In this document: in pieces, positions 1 through 8,285 of the stretch
How positions within the stretch are numbered: position 1 is the stretch's first letter
Layout of the letters: every line of letters begins with the position of its first letter
From: Angelakisella sp.
GTDB taxonomy: Bacteria; Bacillota; Clostridia; Oscillospirales; Ruminococcaceae
Direction of reading: 5' to 3'
DNA: 23,176 nt
Assembly: GCA_020024515.1 (NCBI GenBank)
Contig: JAHHTR010000029.1
Span: 1-23,176 of the forward strand
Notes under the pieces: model-generated
Seen by the model: the letters and a program-made list of their open reading frames with translations, nothing else
Databases searched by the model: none
Told to the model about the DNA's origin: nothing
Position numbers and translations under genes: made by a program

Positions 1-36
1 TTTATAAAATAATTTTATAAAATAGTAAAAAAAGTA

Positions 37-65
37 TTGACATATTTAAAGTTTTGTATTATAAT
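37..65 (+). promoter_or_regulatory. Sigma-A-type promoter for the FliK-like/FlhB-like/PilZ/FtsA-like operon
   Basis: TTGACA at 37-42 and TATAAT at 60-65 are separated by exactly 17 nt, an unbroken consensus. The predicted start near 72 gives a leader of about 100 nt. Just upstream (2-20) is an inverted repeat TTATAAAA-TAA-TTTTATAA, which could be an operator or the end of an upstream gene's terminator. Confidence 0.85.
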
Positions 66-175
66 ATAATTAGTTATGTAAAAAAAATTTATTTGATGAG
101 TTATATTACATAAATTAATAAAATTTACAACATACAAAATATAAATCTCAGTTTCAAACAATAAAGGAGACATCA

Positions 176-1579
176 ATGGCCGATATATTAAAAATTAGCA
201 CACCATATCTTGATAAATCAGCTGTTCCGAGTCATCGACCCATTCAAGATGTATCATTACCGCTTGAAATAAGTGAAACACAGAAAGTTATACAGACTCA
301 TAACCAAAATCAAATGGAGTCAAACACTAACCAATTGTTAATGGGACAAAATTCGCCATCAACACTCACAAGTCTTTTGCGTGATCCATCTGTTGCTGTA
401 AACTTCCTTAAAAATATATATTTACTTCAAGAATTCATTTCACTTATACCTGGGCACAATAACACTGTTACAAACGAAATTCAAGAAATGTTTGATGCTT
501 TACTTGTAAATCCCGATGAAATTGTAGCTGAACTTTTAAGGCAAGAAGGTACTTCTACCTCTTATAAAGGTGAGCTTTTCGACTTTTTACGAAATTTACT
601 TAATACAAATACACAAAAAGAAACAAAAGCTGCCATATCCGCTTTTCTAAAATCACTAAACGGACTAGTTGACAAACAAGAAATTACACAATCTTTATCA
701 AATAATCTCGAATTTTTAGCAAATAACTTAAAGGGCAGTGCCTCTTTAAATTCAAAGTTGGAACTGCTTGCACAAAAATTTGCGCAAAATGATGCGGCTA
801 CACACTTTTCGTCACTAAAATCCGAAACACTGGAATTATTAAACGAAGTAGAGTCAAGTATTCTGTTCACCCCAAAACTACAAAGAGCTATCCCTTTAAT
901 CATATATAATCTATCACGTTTCAGTGATAATCCAGACTTTTTGCAAGACTCTGTCGGTTATCTTATGACGCTTTTGAATGGTTCTGAACAACGTGCTCTG
1001 TTTATGAAACTTCTAAAAGAACACTTAGAAGAAGTTTTTAATACTGCTAACGACAAATCACAAGTTCTTGATACCCTGTCAAATATTTTGGGCAAGCAAG
1101 TTACCAACGAAGACTTGACACTTGCAAATAGCGAAAGACTTGAAAAAATTATACATAGTTTATTATCTTCGCCATGCAACTTTACACCGCTTTTACACTT
1201 TATTGTCCCTGTTTATGACGGCAATACAAAGGCATTTGCTGAAATGTGGATAGATCCCAACAGCGAAGAAGAATCCCCAAAAGATATGGGGAAATCCAAA
1301 GATAATATGCACATATTAATAGAATTTGATGTTGAAGGCATAGGTCAATTTGAATCTGAAATATTTGTTGTAGGAAAGAAAATTAACCTGAAACTGCTTT
1401 GCCCTTATCAACACGTTAAAGAATTTATGGTTTTGGAAAAATCACTGAAAAACGCGATAGAGCAAACGGGCTATACATTTAGCGATATAAAAGTTTCAGA
1501 TATGCAAAGACAACGTTCATTAATGCAAGTATTTAAAACACTACCACACAAAAGGACTGGAATAAATGTTAAAATCTAA
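176..1579 (+). CDS. FliK/YlqG-like flagellar hook-length-control-type protein
   Basis: 467 aa; ATG preceded by AAGGAGA at a good distance. No signal peptide or membrane segment. The N-terminal 60 residues are polar and low-complexity. Residues about 60-330 are mostly helical with many Leu and acidic residues. The last 120 residues hold an alternating beta/alpha pattern (HILIEFDVEGIGQFESEIFV, then KINLKLLCPYQHVKEFM and a final helix), which resembles the C-terminal hook-length-control domain of FliK. The identification rests mainly on context: the stop overlaps by 14 nt the start of an FlhB C-terminal-domain protein, the same pairing as ylqG-ylqH in Bacillus. FliK and FlhB C-terminal domains interact in the flagellar export substrate switch. 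No other flagellar gene is visible, so the role is inferred. It could be a diverged paralogue rather than the true hook ruler. Confidence 0.6.
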   Translation: MADILKISTPYLDKSAVPSHRPIQDVSLPLEISETQKVIQTHNQNQMESNTNQLLMGQNSPSTLTSLLRDPSVAVNFLKNIYLLQEFISLIPGHNNTVTNEIQEMFDALLVNPDEIVAELLRQEGTSTSYKGELFDFLRNLLNTNTQKETKAAISAFLKSLNGLVDKQEITQSLSNNLEFLANNLKGSASLNSKLELLAQKFAQNDAATHFSSLKSETLELLNEVESSILFTPKLQRAIPLIIYNLSRFSDNPDFLQDSVGYLMTLLNGSEQRALFMKLLKEHLEEVFNTANDKSQVLDTLSNILGKQVTNEDLTLANSERLEKIIHSLLSSPCNFTPLLHFIVPVYDGNTKAFAEMWIDPNSEEESPKDMGKSKDNMHILIEFDVEGIGQFESEIFVVGKKINLKLLCPYQHVKEFMVLEKSLKNAIEQTGYTFSDIKVSDMQRQRSLMQVFKTLPHKRTGINVKI

Positions 1580-1949
1580 TAAAAAACAAGAAAAAGCCGT
1601 TGCTCTGAAATATCGTCCGGATAGTAGCGACTCACCTGTTGTCATCGCTTCCGGATATGGTTCCATTGCAGAAAAAATAATAGATATTGCAGAAAAAAGA
1701 GGAATACCTATCTTTCGTGATGACAGCACAGCGTCTTTACTGTGTATGCTGGAAGTAGGAAAAAACATACCACCCGAATTATACGAAGTGGTTGCAACAA
1801 TTTATAGCCAAATATTAAAAATTTCTAACGAAATAAAAACAATCTCTCAATCAGATAGCGAATCTATTGAAAAAATTGATAAGCGAGCAGTAGCAAGAGA
1901 ACTATATAAAATTCATGAAAATCTTTCAGGTTCTCAAATAAACAAATAA
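1566..1949 (+). CDS. Stand-alone FlhB C-terminal-domain protein (YlqH/FlhX type)
   Basis: 127 aa. Residues 10-93 match the cytoplasmic C-terminal domain of FlhB/YscU export-gate proteins: AVALKYRPDS, SPVVIASGYGSIAEKIIDIA, RGIPIFRDD and VGKNIPPELYEVVA align in order. The transmembrane part of FlhB and the NPTH autocleavage motif are both absent. The protein therefore begins about where the autocleaved C-terminal fragment of FlhB begins. Such short paralogues are known in Gram-positive and other bacteria and can substitute for the cleaved fragment in substrate recognition. About 35 polar, Ser/Lys/Glu-rich residues follow the domain. It starts inside the preceding FliK-like gene (14-nt overlap), so translation is probably coupled. 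Confidence 0.85.
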   Translation: MLKSNKKQEKAVALKYRPDSSDSPVVIASGYGSIAEKIIDIAEKRGIPIFRDDSTASLLCMLEVGKNIPPELYEVVATIYSQILKISNEIKTISQSDSESIEKIDKRAVARELYKIHENLSGSQINK

Positions 1950-1972
1950 CCAATTAAGGAGTTTTATATAAA

Positions 1973-2632
1973 ATGGATATATATAATATGGCTGAGTACT
2001 TTGAAGGTGCTCTTTGTGAAATAAGGAACAGTAAGAATAAATTGATAAGTATAGGTACTATTAACAGAATAACAGAGAATTTTTTTGAAATTTTGTCTTA
2101 TAATGATTTATTACCGATATTACCAATAAACACACCCATAAAAATATCTACTCGCAGAGGCAAACATTTTATTATAGTACAGGGAAAAATATATATATCC
2201 TCAGAAAGCAAAATGAAGCTTACCGAAATAGAAAGTTTGCAAGAAGTTGAAAGACGCAACTTTTTCAGAGTAAATACAAATAATATTCCCACTCAACTTA
2301 TGTATATAAACGATACCAATAAAAAACCTGATCAAAGCAAAGAGCCAATACCGGTTTATCTTGAAAATATCAGTTTAAGCGGACTGCTTTTTTCACCTGT
2401 TAATAATGATGTCCAATTCACCTATAAACAAGAATTTATTATTAATATGCCTATCCATAAACAAGTTCTTCAGATAAATATCATTATTGAAAGAATAGAA
2501 ATAATATCTGAACAAAATACAAAATATGGCTGTTCATTTTCTTTTAATGATGATAAGCAAACAGATTTACTATGTAGCTATATATTTACCAAAGAACGTG
2601 AAATGCTGAATGATATTAAAAATTTACATTAA
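1973..2632 (+). CDS. PilZ-domain protein with N-terminal YcgR-like domain
   Basis: 219 aa; AAGGAG precedes the ATG by 11 nt. Residues 1-90 are beta-rich and resemble the flagellar-brake YcgR N-terminal domain (YcgR_2 type). Residues about 93-205 form a PilZ domain: the c-di-GMP-binding RxxxR is present in ERRNFFRVN, and the second motif NxSxxG is present in LENISLSGLLF. Both signatures are intact, so c-di-GMP binding is expected. In this family the protein slows flagellar rotation or controls secretion when c-di-GMP is high. That fits its place directly after the FliK-like/FlhB-like pair. A second ATG lies six codons in (1991), but the first has the better ribosome site. Confidence 0.8.
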   Translation: MDIYNMAEYFEGALCEIRNSKNKLISIGTINRITENFFEILSYNDLLPILPINTPIKISTRRGKHFIIVQGKIYISSESKMKLTEIESLQEVERRNFFRVNTNNIPTQLMYINDTNKKPDQSKEPIPVYLENISLSGLLFSPVNNDVQFTYKQEFIINMPIHKQVLQINIIIERIEIISEQNTKYGCSFSFNDDKQTDLLCSYIFTKEREMLNDIKNLH

Positions 2633-2666
2633 TATCTTCATAAGAATTAATGTTGTGAGGTGTAAA

Positions 2667-4853
2667 ATGAATACAACAGAACAATTAGAAAGTAAATATA
2701 TTTTTTCACTTGATATAGGCACACGTTCAGTTATTGGTATTGTCGGATATCGTGATAACGATGTATTTAATGTTATGGCAATGGAAAAAATTCCTCATAA
2801 AAAACGTGCTATGATTGATGGGCAAATAGAGGATATTGAACAAGTAGTCGATATTGTAAAAGAAATAAAAACAAAACTTGAAGATGCTGTGGGCTTTAAA
2901 CTTGCAGATGTATATGTTGCAGCTGCCGGTCGCTCACTGAAAACTGTTAAATCTACCTTTAAAACAGAAATAAACCCAAATATCTCTGTTACAAACGAAC
3001 AAATAAAAGACATTGAAATGAATGCAATTGCGATTGCACAGGAAAATATCTATAAAAATGATGACAATAATAATCAAGAACAAAATATGATTTGCGTTGG
3101 TTATTCCGTTATTACTTACTATATTGATAATTACAAAATGTCAACTATTCTCGGTCACAAAGGCAAAGAAATACAAGTTGACATAATTGCAACTTTTTTG
3201 CCAAACCCTGTTGTAGACAGTCTTCGCTCTGCAATGAATAAATCAGGACTTAATATTATTAATATGACACTTGAACCCATTGCTGCAAGTAATGCGGTTA
3301 TTCCACAGGAACTACGTCTTTTAAATCTTGCTTTGGTTGATATAGGTGCAGGCACATCGGATATAGCTATATCAAACGAAGGAAGTATAACAGCCTATAC
3401 AATGGCAACTGTTGCGGGTGACGAGGTTACAGAAGCAATTATGCAAAAATTACTTGTGGACTTTAACGAAGCAGAACGAATTAAACAAATTCTTTTTACA
3501 GGTGTCACTCCCATAAACTATACAAATATTCTCGGTATTGAAGCTATCGAAAGCAAAGAAAACATACTTGAATATACTCAACCTGCTGTGCAAAATATCG
3601 CAAACGAGATAGCTCAAAGAATTCTTGACTGCAACGGTAAAATACCTGCTGCTATATTCCTCGTAGGTGGTGGCAGTAAATCACCGAATCTTGTACAATA
3701 TTTATCCGAAAAACTACAAATAAACGAAAACAAAATAGCTGTCGGTGGCAGTAACTATATGAAAAAACAAACTGTCGGAAATATTGATGCCAACGATCCG
3801 GAGCTTGCAACACCACTCGGTATTGCAATATCAGCTATGAACTTTATAACCGACGACGATATAGTGGTTACAGTAAACGGCGAAGAATTAAAACTTACCA
3901 AAACATCAGGGTGCACTGTTATGAATGCACTACTGATGTCAGGTATTAAATATTCAGCCATTATGGGTAAAAACGGTAAAAGTATTACTTTTTCATTAAA
4001 TGACAAGACTACTGTTGTTCGTGGTGGATTATCTCAATCAGCAGAAATACTGATAAATGGCAATACTGCACATATTTCCACTATTTTGAATAATGGGGAT
4101 AGGATAGAAGTGAAGACTTTTCCACAAGGGGAAGATGCCTGTGTTAAAATTTCTGACTACATTAAATTACAAAGTGGCACAGTATTTGTTGATAATACCA
4201 ATTATAACTTTGGTACAATGGCGAGTATTAACGGTATTACGGTAGATAGTAATACAATAATAAACGATTTTGATAAAATTGAGGTTTCTTCTCTTTTAAC
4301 CTTCGGTGATTTATGTAATAATTATGGTTTAGATTTCCATAAGTATATTTGCAACGGTGAAATTGTAACAACTGATTTACTTCTAGAAAACAATATGACT
4401 ATAACAACATATACTGAACCACAAACCATAGAACAAAATATTCAACAGTCAATTACAAGTACTGTTAAACAAGAAAACACATCTGACTATATTAACAATG
4501 AAAATATAATAACAGAGCATACACAACAAACATCTAATCAGGCTACACAAAATTATGACAATATCCAAAATAATACTCAAACTATATCTGACACAAATAA
4601 TTCAAATTATAATATACCGACTTTTATATCCGCAAAAAGTATAAAAGTAACACTTAACGGACAACTTATACTACTACCAGCAAAAGCCGATAAAACACCA
4701 TATCTGTTTTTGGATATGCTGAACTATATTGATATTGACCCAACAAAACCAATGGAAAATGTGGAACTACTGCTTAATGGCACATCAAATCCTTCATATT
4801 TGGAACAATTAAATGATGGTGACGTTATACAAATTAAATGGAAAAACAAATAA
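2667..4853 (+). CDS. Long FtsA-like actin-fold ATPase with C-terminal beta-grasp-like extensions
   Basis: 728 aa from the ATG at 2667, which has GTGAGG upstream. The open frame extends to 2610 but would overlap the previous gene and has no ribosome site. Residues 1-400 are FtsA/PilM-like: phosphate-1 loop FSLDIGTRSVIGIVG, an SHS2-like 1C subdomain (VYVAAAGRSLKTVKSTFKTE), phosphate-2 loop LALVDIGAGTSDIAISN, and adenosine loop AIFLVGGGSKSPN. The membrane-binding C-terminal helix of classical FtsA is not seen. Instead about 330 residues follow: two or three short beta-rich segments that each open with a VTVNGEELKL/VTLNGQLILL-type hairpin and look like beta-grasp (ubiquitin-like) modules, separated by a Gln/Asn/Thr-rich linker (about residues 580-655). 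Long FtsA-like proteins of this kind occur in Clostridia. Whether this one acts in division or in another filament system is not shown by the sequence. Confidence 0.8.
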   Translation: MNTTEQLESKYIFSLDIGTRSVIGIVGYRDNDVFNVMAMEKIPHKKRAMIDGQIEDIEQVVDIVKEIKTKLEDAVGFKLADVYVAAAGRSLKTVKSTFKTEINPNISVTNEQIKDIEMNAIAIAQENIYKNDDNNNQEQNMICVGYSVITYYIDNYKMSTILGHKGKEIQVDIIATFLPNPVVDSLRSAMNKSGLNIINMTLEPIAASNAVIPQELRLLNLALVDIGAGTSDIAISNEGSITAYTMATVAGDEVTEAIMQKLLVDFNEAERIKQILFTGVTPINYTNILGIEAIESKENILEYTQPAVQNIANEIAQRILDCNGKIPAAIFLVGGGSKSPNLVQYLSEKLQINENKIAVGGSNYMKKQTVGNIDANDPELATPLGIAISAMNFITDDDIVVTVNGEELKLTKTSGCTVMNALLMSGIKYSAIMGKNGKSITFSLNDKTTVVRGGLSQSAEILINGNTAHISTILNNGDRIEVKTFPQGEDACVKISDYIKLQSGTVFVDNTNYNFGTMASINGITVDSNTIINDFDKIEVSSLLTFGDLCNNYGLDFHKYICNGEIVTTDLLLENNMTITTYTEPQTIEQNIQQSITSTVKQENTSDYINNENIITEHTQQTSNQATQNYDNIQNNTQTISDTNNSNYNIPTFISAKSIKVTLNGQLILLPAKADKTPYLFLDMLNYIDIDPTKPMENVELLLNGTSNPSYLEQLNDGDVIQIKWKNK

Positions 4854-4874
4854 AAAACCAGGAGACTTTACTTT

Positions 4875-5528
4875 ATGAAACTTACAGGTGCAATTTTTGA
4901 TATGGACGGCACCATTATGGATTCTATGGAGATATGGCACAATGCAGGTAATAATTATTTATTGCAAAAAGGAATAACACCAAAAGAAGATTTAAATCAG
5001 AAATTTTTAAATATGAGCATTGTAGACAGTGCCGAATTCTATATAAAAGAATATGGCATAGATGGAACTTTACAAGCGATTATTGATGAAATAAATCAAA
5101 TGGTGGAAAACTTTTATTTTACAAAAGCAAAACTAAAAGGAGGCATATACGAGATGCTTATGGAAATGAAAGCCAAAGGCATTAAAATGGCTGTGGCAAC
5201 AGCTACCGATAAACATCTTGTTGTTGAGGCACTTAAACGTAATAATGTATATGACCTGTTTGACTGTATATATACCTGTACAGAAGTCGATGCTGACAAG
5301 AACGTTCCTAAAATTTATGATACAGCTTTGGAAACACTTGGAACAACCAAAGAAACCACTTTTATATTTGAAGATGCTTTGCACGCAATAATCACAGCAA
5401 AAAAAAGTGGATATACCGTTGTCGGTGTAGAGGATATATATGCAACAAGCAATAAAGAAAAAATCAAAGCTCTTTGCGATATCTATATTGATGATACACA
5501 AAAATGGAGAGAATATATTGAATTTTAA
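4875..5528 (+). CDS. HAD-superfamily phosphatase (beta-phosphoglucomutase/Gph-like)
   Basis: 217 aa; AGGAGA precedes the ATG. HAD motif I is FDMDGTIMDS at residues 8-17, with nucleophile Asp9 and acid/base Asp11. A helical cap domain covers about residues 18-90. Motif II lies in KMAVATATDK. Motif III falls in the DKNVPKIYDTAL stretch. Motif IV is FIFEDALHAI, where Ser is usual at the Ala position (FEDS). The fold and cap type point to a small-molecule phosphatase or mutase of the PGM-like group; the substrate cannot be told from sequence. It follows the FtsA-like gene by 21 nt and ends at a strong terminator, so it is the last gene of the operon. Confidence 0.85.
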   Translation: MKLTGAIFDMDGTIMDSMEIWHNAGNNYLLQKGITPKEDLNQKFLNMSIVDSAEFYIKEYGIDGTLQAIIDEINQMVENFYFTKAKLKGGIYEMLMEMKAKGIKMAVATATDKHLVVEALKRNNVYDLFDCIYTCTEVDADKNVPKIYDTALETLGTTKETTFIFEDALHAIITAKKSGYTVVGVEDIYATSNKEKIKALCDIYIDDTQKWREYIEF

Positions 5529-5536
5529 TACAAAAA

Positions 5537-5566
5537 GCTGAGGATTTTTTCCTCAGCCTTTTTTGT
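5537..5566. terminator. Bidirectional intrinsic terminator
   Basis: Eight-bp stem GCTGAGGA/TCCTCAGC (5537-5544 with 5550-5557), T-rich loop, CTTTTTT after it on the plus strand and an A-run before it that serves the minus strand. It separates the convergent HAD gene and spoVG. Confidence 0.92.
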
Positions 5567-5577
5567 AATTATTATGT

Positions 5578-5868
5578 TTATTCTACATATTCTTTATTTG
5601 GATCTTTTGCTTTTTCAAGCTCTTCATTATATTTTTCCAAAACAGCATTTTCCAATAAACTACGTGCCTCGGCTGTTATTGGGTGCGCAACGTCTCTGTA
5701 AACACCTGTATCATCTTTTCGGCTTGGCATAGCCACAAACAGTCTTTCAGGCCCTCTGATTACTTTTATGTCGTGGATTGCTATAGCATTGTCAAGAGTT
5801 ATTGATACCAGTGCACATAGACGATTGTCCTCAAATAATTTGCGAATCTTAATATCTGTTATCTCCAT
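5578..5868 (-). CDS. spoVG: Septation regulator SpoVG
   Basis: 96 aa from the ATG at 5868. An in-frame ATG lies five codons upstream at 5883, but that stretch itself supplies the ribosome site (GGAGAA, 8 nt before 5868), so the inner start is preferred. The sequence MEITDIKIRKL, a middle VIRGPERLFVAMPSRK and YRDVAHPITAEAR are SpoVG hallmarks along the whole length. SpoVG proteins are small nucleic-acid-binding regulators that affect septation, sporulation and surface or virulence genes in Firmicutes. The nearest gene upstream on this strand is the M18 aminopeptidase, 131 nt away. A TATAAT-like box lies in that gap (5939-5944 on the plus strand, reading ATTATA) but has no good -35. Confidence 0.95.
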   Translation of the reverse strand: MEITDIKIRKLFEDNRLCALVSITLDNAIAIHDIKVIRGPERLFVAMPSRKDDTGVYRDVAHPITAEARSLLENAVLEKYNEELEKAKDPNKEYVE

Positions 5869-5999
5869 TTTGTATTTCTCCATTCGTCTTTTTTATTTTA
5901 CAAGAATATATTTTTCATATACTCATTGTCTTTTAAAGATTATAGGCTTTTTACAAAATTTTATTCATAATATTCTAAATCTTCTTTAATATTCTATTT

Positions 6000-7307
6000 T
6001 TATATTATATTAAATTCTTTATTTGAAACTGATATAGAACTATCAAAAAATGCTTTTACAACATTTACAAGATATTCTATATCTTTTACACCTGCAGTCT
6101 CGAACGGTGAGTGCATTGCAAGTTGTGGTAAACCAATATCCACAGTATTCAGTGCAACTTGTGAATTTGATATATTTCCGAGTGTAGAACCACCCAACAT
6201 ATCCGAACGATTTACAAATGTCTGCGTAGGAATATTGTTTTTATCACATATCATTTTAAATATTGCCTCTGATACTGCATCGGTTGTATATTTTTGGTTT
6301 GCACTGGATTTTATTACAACACCGTCATTGATAAAAGGTTTATTTGTCGGATCACTTAGTTCTGTATAGTTCGGGTGTAGTGCATGTGCATTGTCTGCAG
6401 ATATCATAAAACTATTGGCAAGAGAAATATGATATTGCTCCTCATTTCTGCCATCAACCATATTTATTCTCTTCAAAACAGATTGCAAAAATCCTGCTGC
6501 CGCACCTTGTTTTGTGCCACTGCCTACTTCTTCATTATCGAAAACAGCATGTACTGTTACATTATTTTTACTTTTACCGTCAATTATACCTTTTAATGAT
6601 GCAAATGCACATTCTAGGTCGTCAAGTCTCGGTGATGATACAAATTCATTGTTTTCACCCCATAGCAAACCTTTTTCACGATTGTATAGATATAGTTCAC
6701 TTGAAACTATATCTTCTTTTTTAACACCTGCTGTTTTGGCAATCAATTCATCAAAACCGCCCTTTTCTTTTGATGTTGAAAATAATGGAAGTGTGTCTTT
6801 TTGTGCATTGTATGTATATCCGTCATTTGCCTTACGATTCATATGTATAGCAAGATTTGGTATTAGCAAAATATCTCTGTCAACATCTACAAGGACTGTC
6901 TTTATACCCTTTGATGTCTTTACCATAAGTCTTCCGGCAACGGAAAGAGGTCTGTCAAACCATGGTGCAATAAGCATTCCGCCATATTTTTCAGTATTTA
7001 GCTTTATGTATTTATTTTCAACACTTATTTCAGGATTTGTTTTTATTTTGAATGTCGGTGCGTCACTGTGACTTGCCATTATCTGAAAACCTTTATATTT
7101 TTCCATAGGCATTCTAAACGCAATTATAGAGGAGTCATTACGTGTTACAAAGTATTTTCCTCCTCTTTGTATTTTCCACTCATCAGCCTCCGACAGTTCG
7201 TTAAAACCATTCTTAGTAAGCTCTGATTTCATTTGTTCTATTGCATGAAATGTACTTTTACTTTTATTTATAAACTCTATTAATTCTTGTGCTACTATTT
7301 TTTTCAT
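6000..7307 (-). CDS. M18-family aminopeptidase (aspartyl/aminopeptidase I-like)
   Basis: 435 aa, close to the usual bacterial M18 length. All dinuclear-metal positions of the family can be seen: His80 in MASHSDAPTFKIK, Asp229/230 in SPRLDDLECAFA, Glu259-Glu260 in VFDNEEVGSGTKQGAA, Asp304 in ISADNAHALHP and His399 in AMHSPFE. It is a cytoplasmic exopeptidase that removes N-terminal residues, often acidic or hydrophobic, from short peptides. The ATG at 7307 has AAGGAG about 12 nt upstream and its own promoter (7345-7373). It is divergent from the MinD-like gene. No clear terminator follows the stop, so read-through into spoVG is possible. Confidence 0.95.
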   Translation of the reverse strand: MKKIVAQELIEFINKSKSTFHAIEQMKSELTKNGFNELSEADEWKIQRGGKYFVTRNDSSIIAFRMPMEKYKGFQIMASHSDAPTFKIKTNPEISVENKYIKLNTEKYGGMLIAPWFDRPLSVAGRLMVKTSKGIKTVLVDVDRDILLIPNLAIHMNRKANDGYTYNAQKDTLPLFSTSKEKGGFDELIAKTAGVKKEDIVSSELYLYNREKGLLWGENNEFVSSPRLDDLECAFASLKGIIDGKSKNNVTVHAVFDNEEVGSGTKQGAAAGFLQSVLKRINMVDGRNEEQYHISLANSFMISADNAHALHPNYTELSDPTNKPFINDGVVIKSSANQKYTTDAVSEAIFKMICDKNNIPTQTFVNRSDMLGGSTLGNISNSQVALNTVDIGLPQLAMHSPFETAGVKDIEYLVNVVKAFFDSSISVSNKEFNII

Positions 7308-7344
7308 ATTAATAATATACTCCTTAACAATAATTTATGTTATA

Positions 7345-7373
7345 AGTATAAGCTATTATGAAATAAAATTCAA
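7345..7373 (-). promoter_or_regulatory. Promoter of the M18 aminopeptidase gene
   Basis: On the minus strand TTGAAT (7373-7368) and TATACT (7350-7345) are 17 nt apart, about 40 nt before the start codon. One of two divergent promoters in the 222-nt gap. Confidence 0.65.
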
Positions 7374-7440
7374 TGCTATTATCTTAAAATAATTTCCAAC
7401 TTATTAATATTTTGCACAAAAATAGTTATTAAAATTTAAC

Positions 7441-7469
7441 TTGATTTACACAGATTACAAGAGTATAAT
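7441..7469 (+). promoter_or_regulatory. Promoter of the MinD-like/mgsA operon
   Basis: TTGATT at 7441-7446 and TATAAT at 7464-7469 with a 17-nt spacer; start predicted near 7476, giving a leader of about 54 nt. Confidence 0.75.
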
Positions 7470-7529
7470 ATTGTTGTTGACGTTTTATTGTGACCAATAA
7501 CGAATTTATACAGAGAGAGGTATAATTAT

Positions 7530-8252
7530 TTGGAGAAAAGTTTTCTCATAGTATCAGGAAAAGGCGGTTCTGGAAAGACAACAGTTGCACTATCCATTGC
7601 AAACAGCTTTGCAAAACTCGGAAAAAAAGTACTACTGATAGAAACATCTTGTGGGTTAGGCTCTCTTGATTTAATACTAAACGATAACGCACCTATTCTT
7701 TATAATTTAGGTGATGTTTTAGACGAAAATATTAAACAAGAAGAAGCTATCATAAAAACCAAAAATATGAAGTTTTGGTATATTTGTGCACCAACAGACT
7801 ATAATTATGTTTATAATAATGAAACCTTAATTAAATTTATTAATAAAAACAAAACCATATTCGATATTCTTATTATAGACAGCCCTACCGGATTTACAGA
7901 TTTGCATAAAAGTATATCTACTGTAATTGATATGGCAATATTTACGGTAACGCCACAAATAGCAGATGTCAGAGCAACAGGAAAAATTGCCAAGATATTT
8001 ATGGAACACAATTATAAAAACACAAAATTAGTAATAAACAAAATACCCCTATCTCTTGATGATGACTGTGGTGTAGAAGACTTAGATATGGTTATTGATA
8101 TGGTGGGAACTTCTTTACTTGGTGCATTGCCACTGGATAATATAAACTGTTTAACCAAACCATGCCAATACCTAAATAAATTAAAAATTGAGGCAAATGC
8201 CCTTGCTAGAAGACTTTTAGGCGAGGATATCGACTTAGTTTTATATAAATAA
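7530..8252 (+). CDS. MinD/ParA-family deviant-Walker ATPase
   Basis: 240 aa, starting at TTG (7530) with AGAGAGAGG upstream; no usable ATG is present. The deviant Walker A motif is GKGGSGKTT (residues 10-18) with the signature Lys11. Switch II is LIIDSPTGF (Asp117). The family's usual D-T-D-x-G-L-R segment reads ETSCGLGSLD here (38-47). The end resembles MinD up to ARRLLGE, but the chain stops nine residues later, so the amphipathic membrane-targeting helix of true MinD is missing. No minC, minE or parB is adjacent. It could be a soluble MinD relative, a flagellar-number (FlhG-like) or other positioning ATPase. It shares a transcript with mgsA (33-nt gap). Confidence 0.8.
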   Translation: MEKSFLIVSGKGGSGKTTVALSIANSFAKLGKKVLLIETSCGLGSLDLILNDNAPILYNLGDVLDENIKQEEAIIKTKNMKFWYICAPTDYNYVYNNETLIKFINKNKTIFDILIIDSPTGFTDLHKSISTVIDMAIFTVTPQIADVRATGKIAKIFMEHNYKNTKLVINKIPLSLDDDCGVEDLDMVIDMVGTSLLGALPLDNINCLTKPCQYLNKLKIEANALARRLLGEDIDLVLYK

Positions 8253-8285
8253 TTAAATCGCATATAATGGAAGGAGCTTTTAGTA

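Noticed and set aside
5869..5999. Dedicated spoVG promoter
   Set aside because: Only a TATAAT-like box is visible; no -35 of the sigma-A or sigma-H type at proper spacing could be supported.
6514..7071. 185-codon open frame on the plus strand inside the aminopeptidase gene
   Set aside because: It is antisense to a clear M18 gene, has no ribosome site, and its composition is that of a shadow frame.
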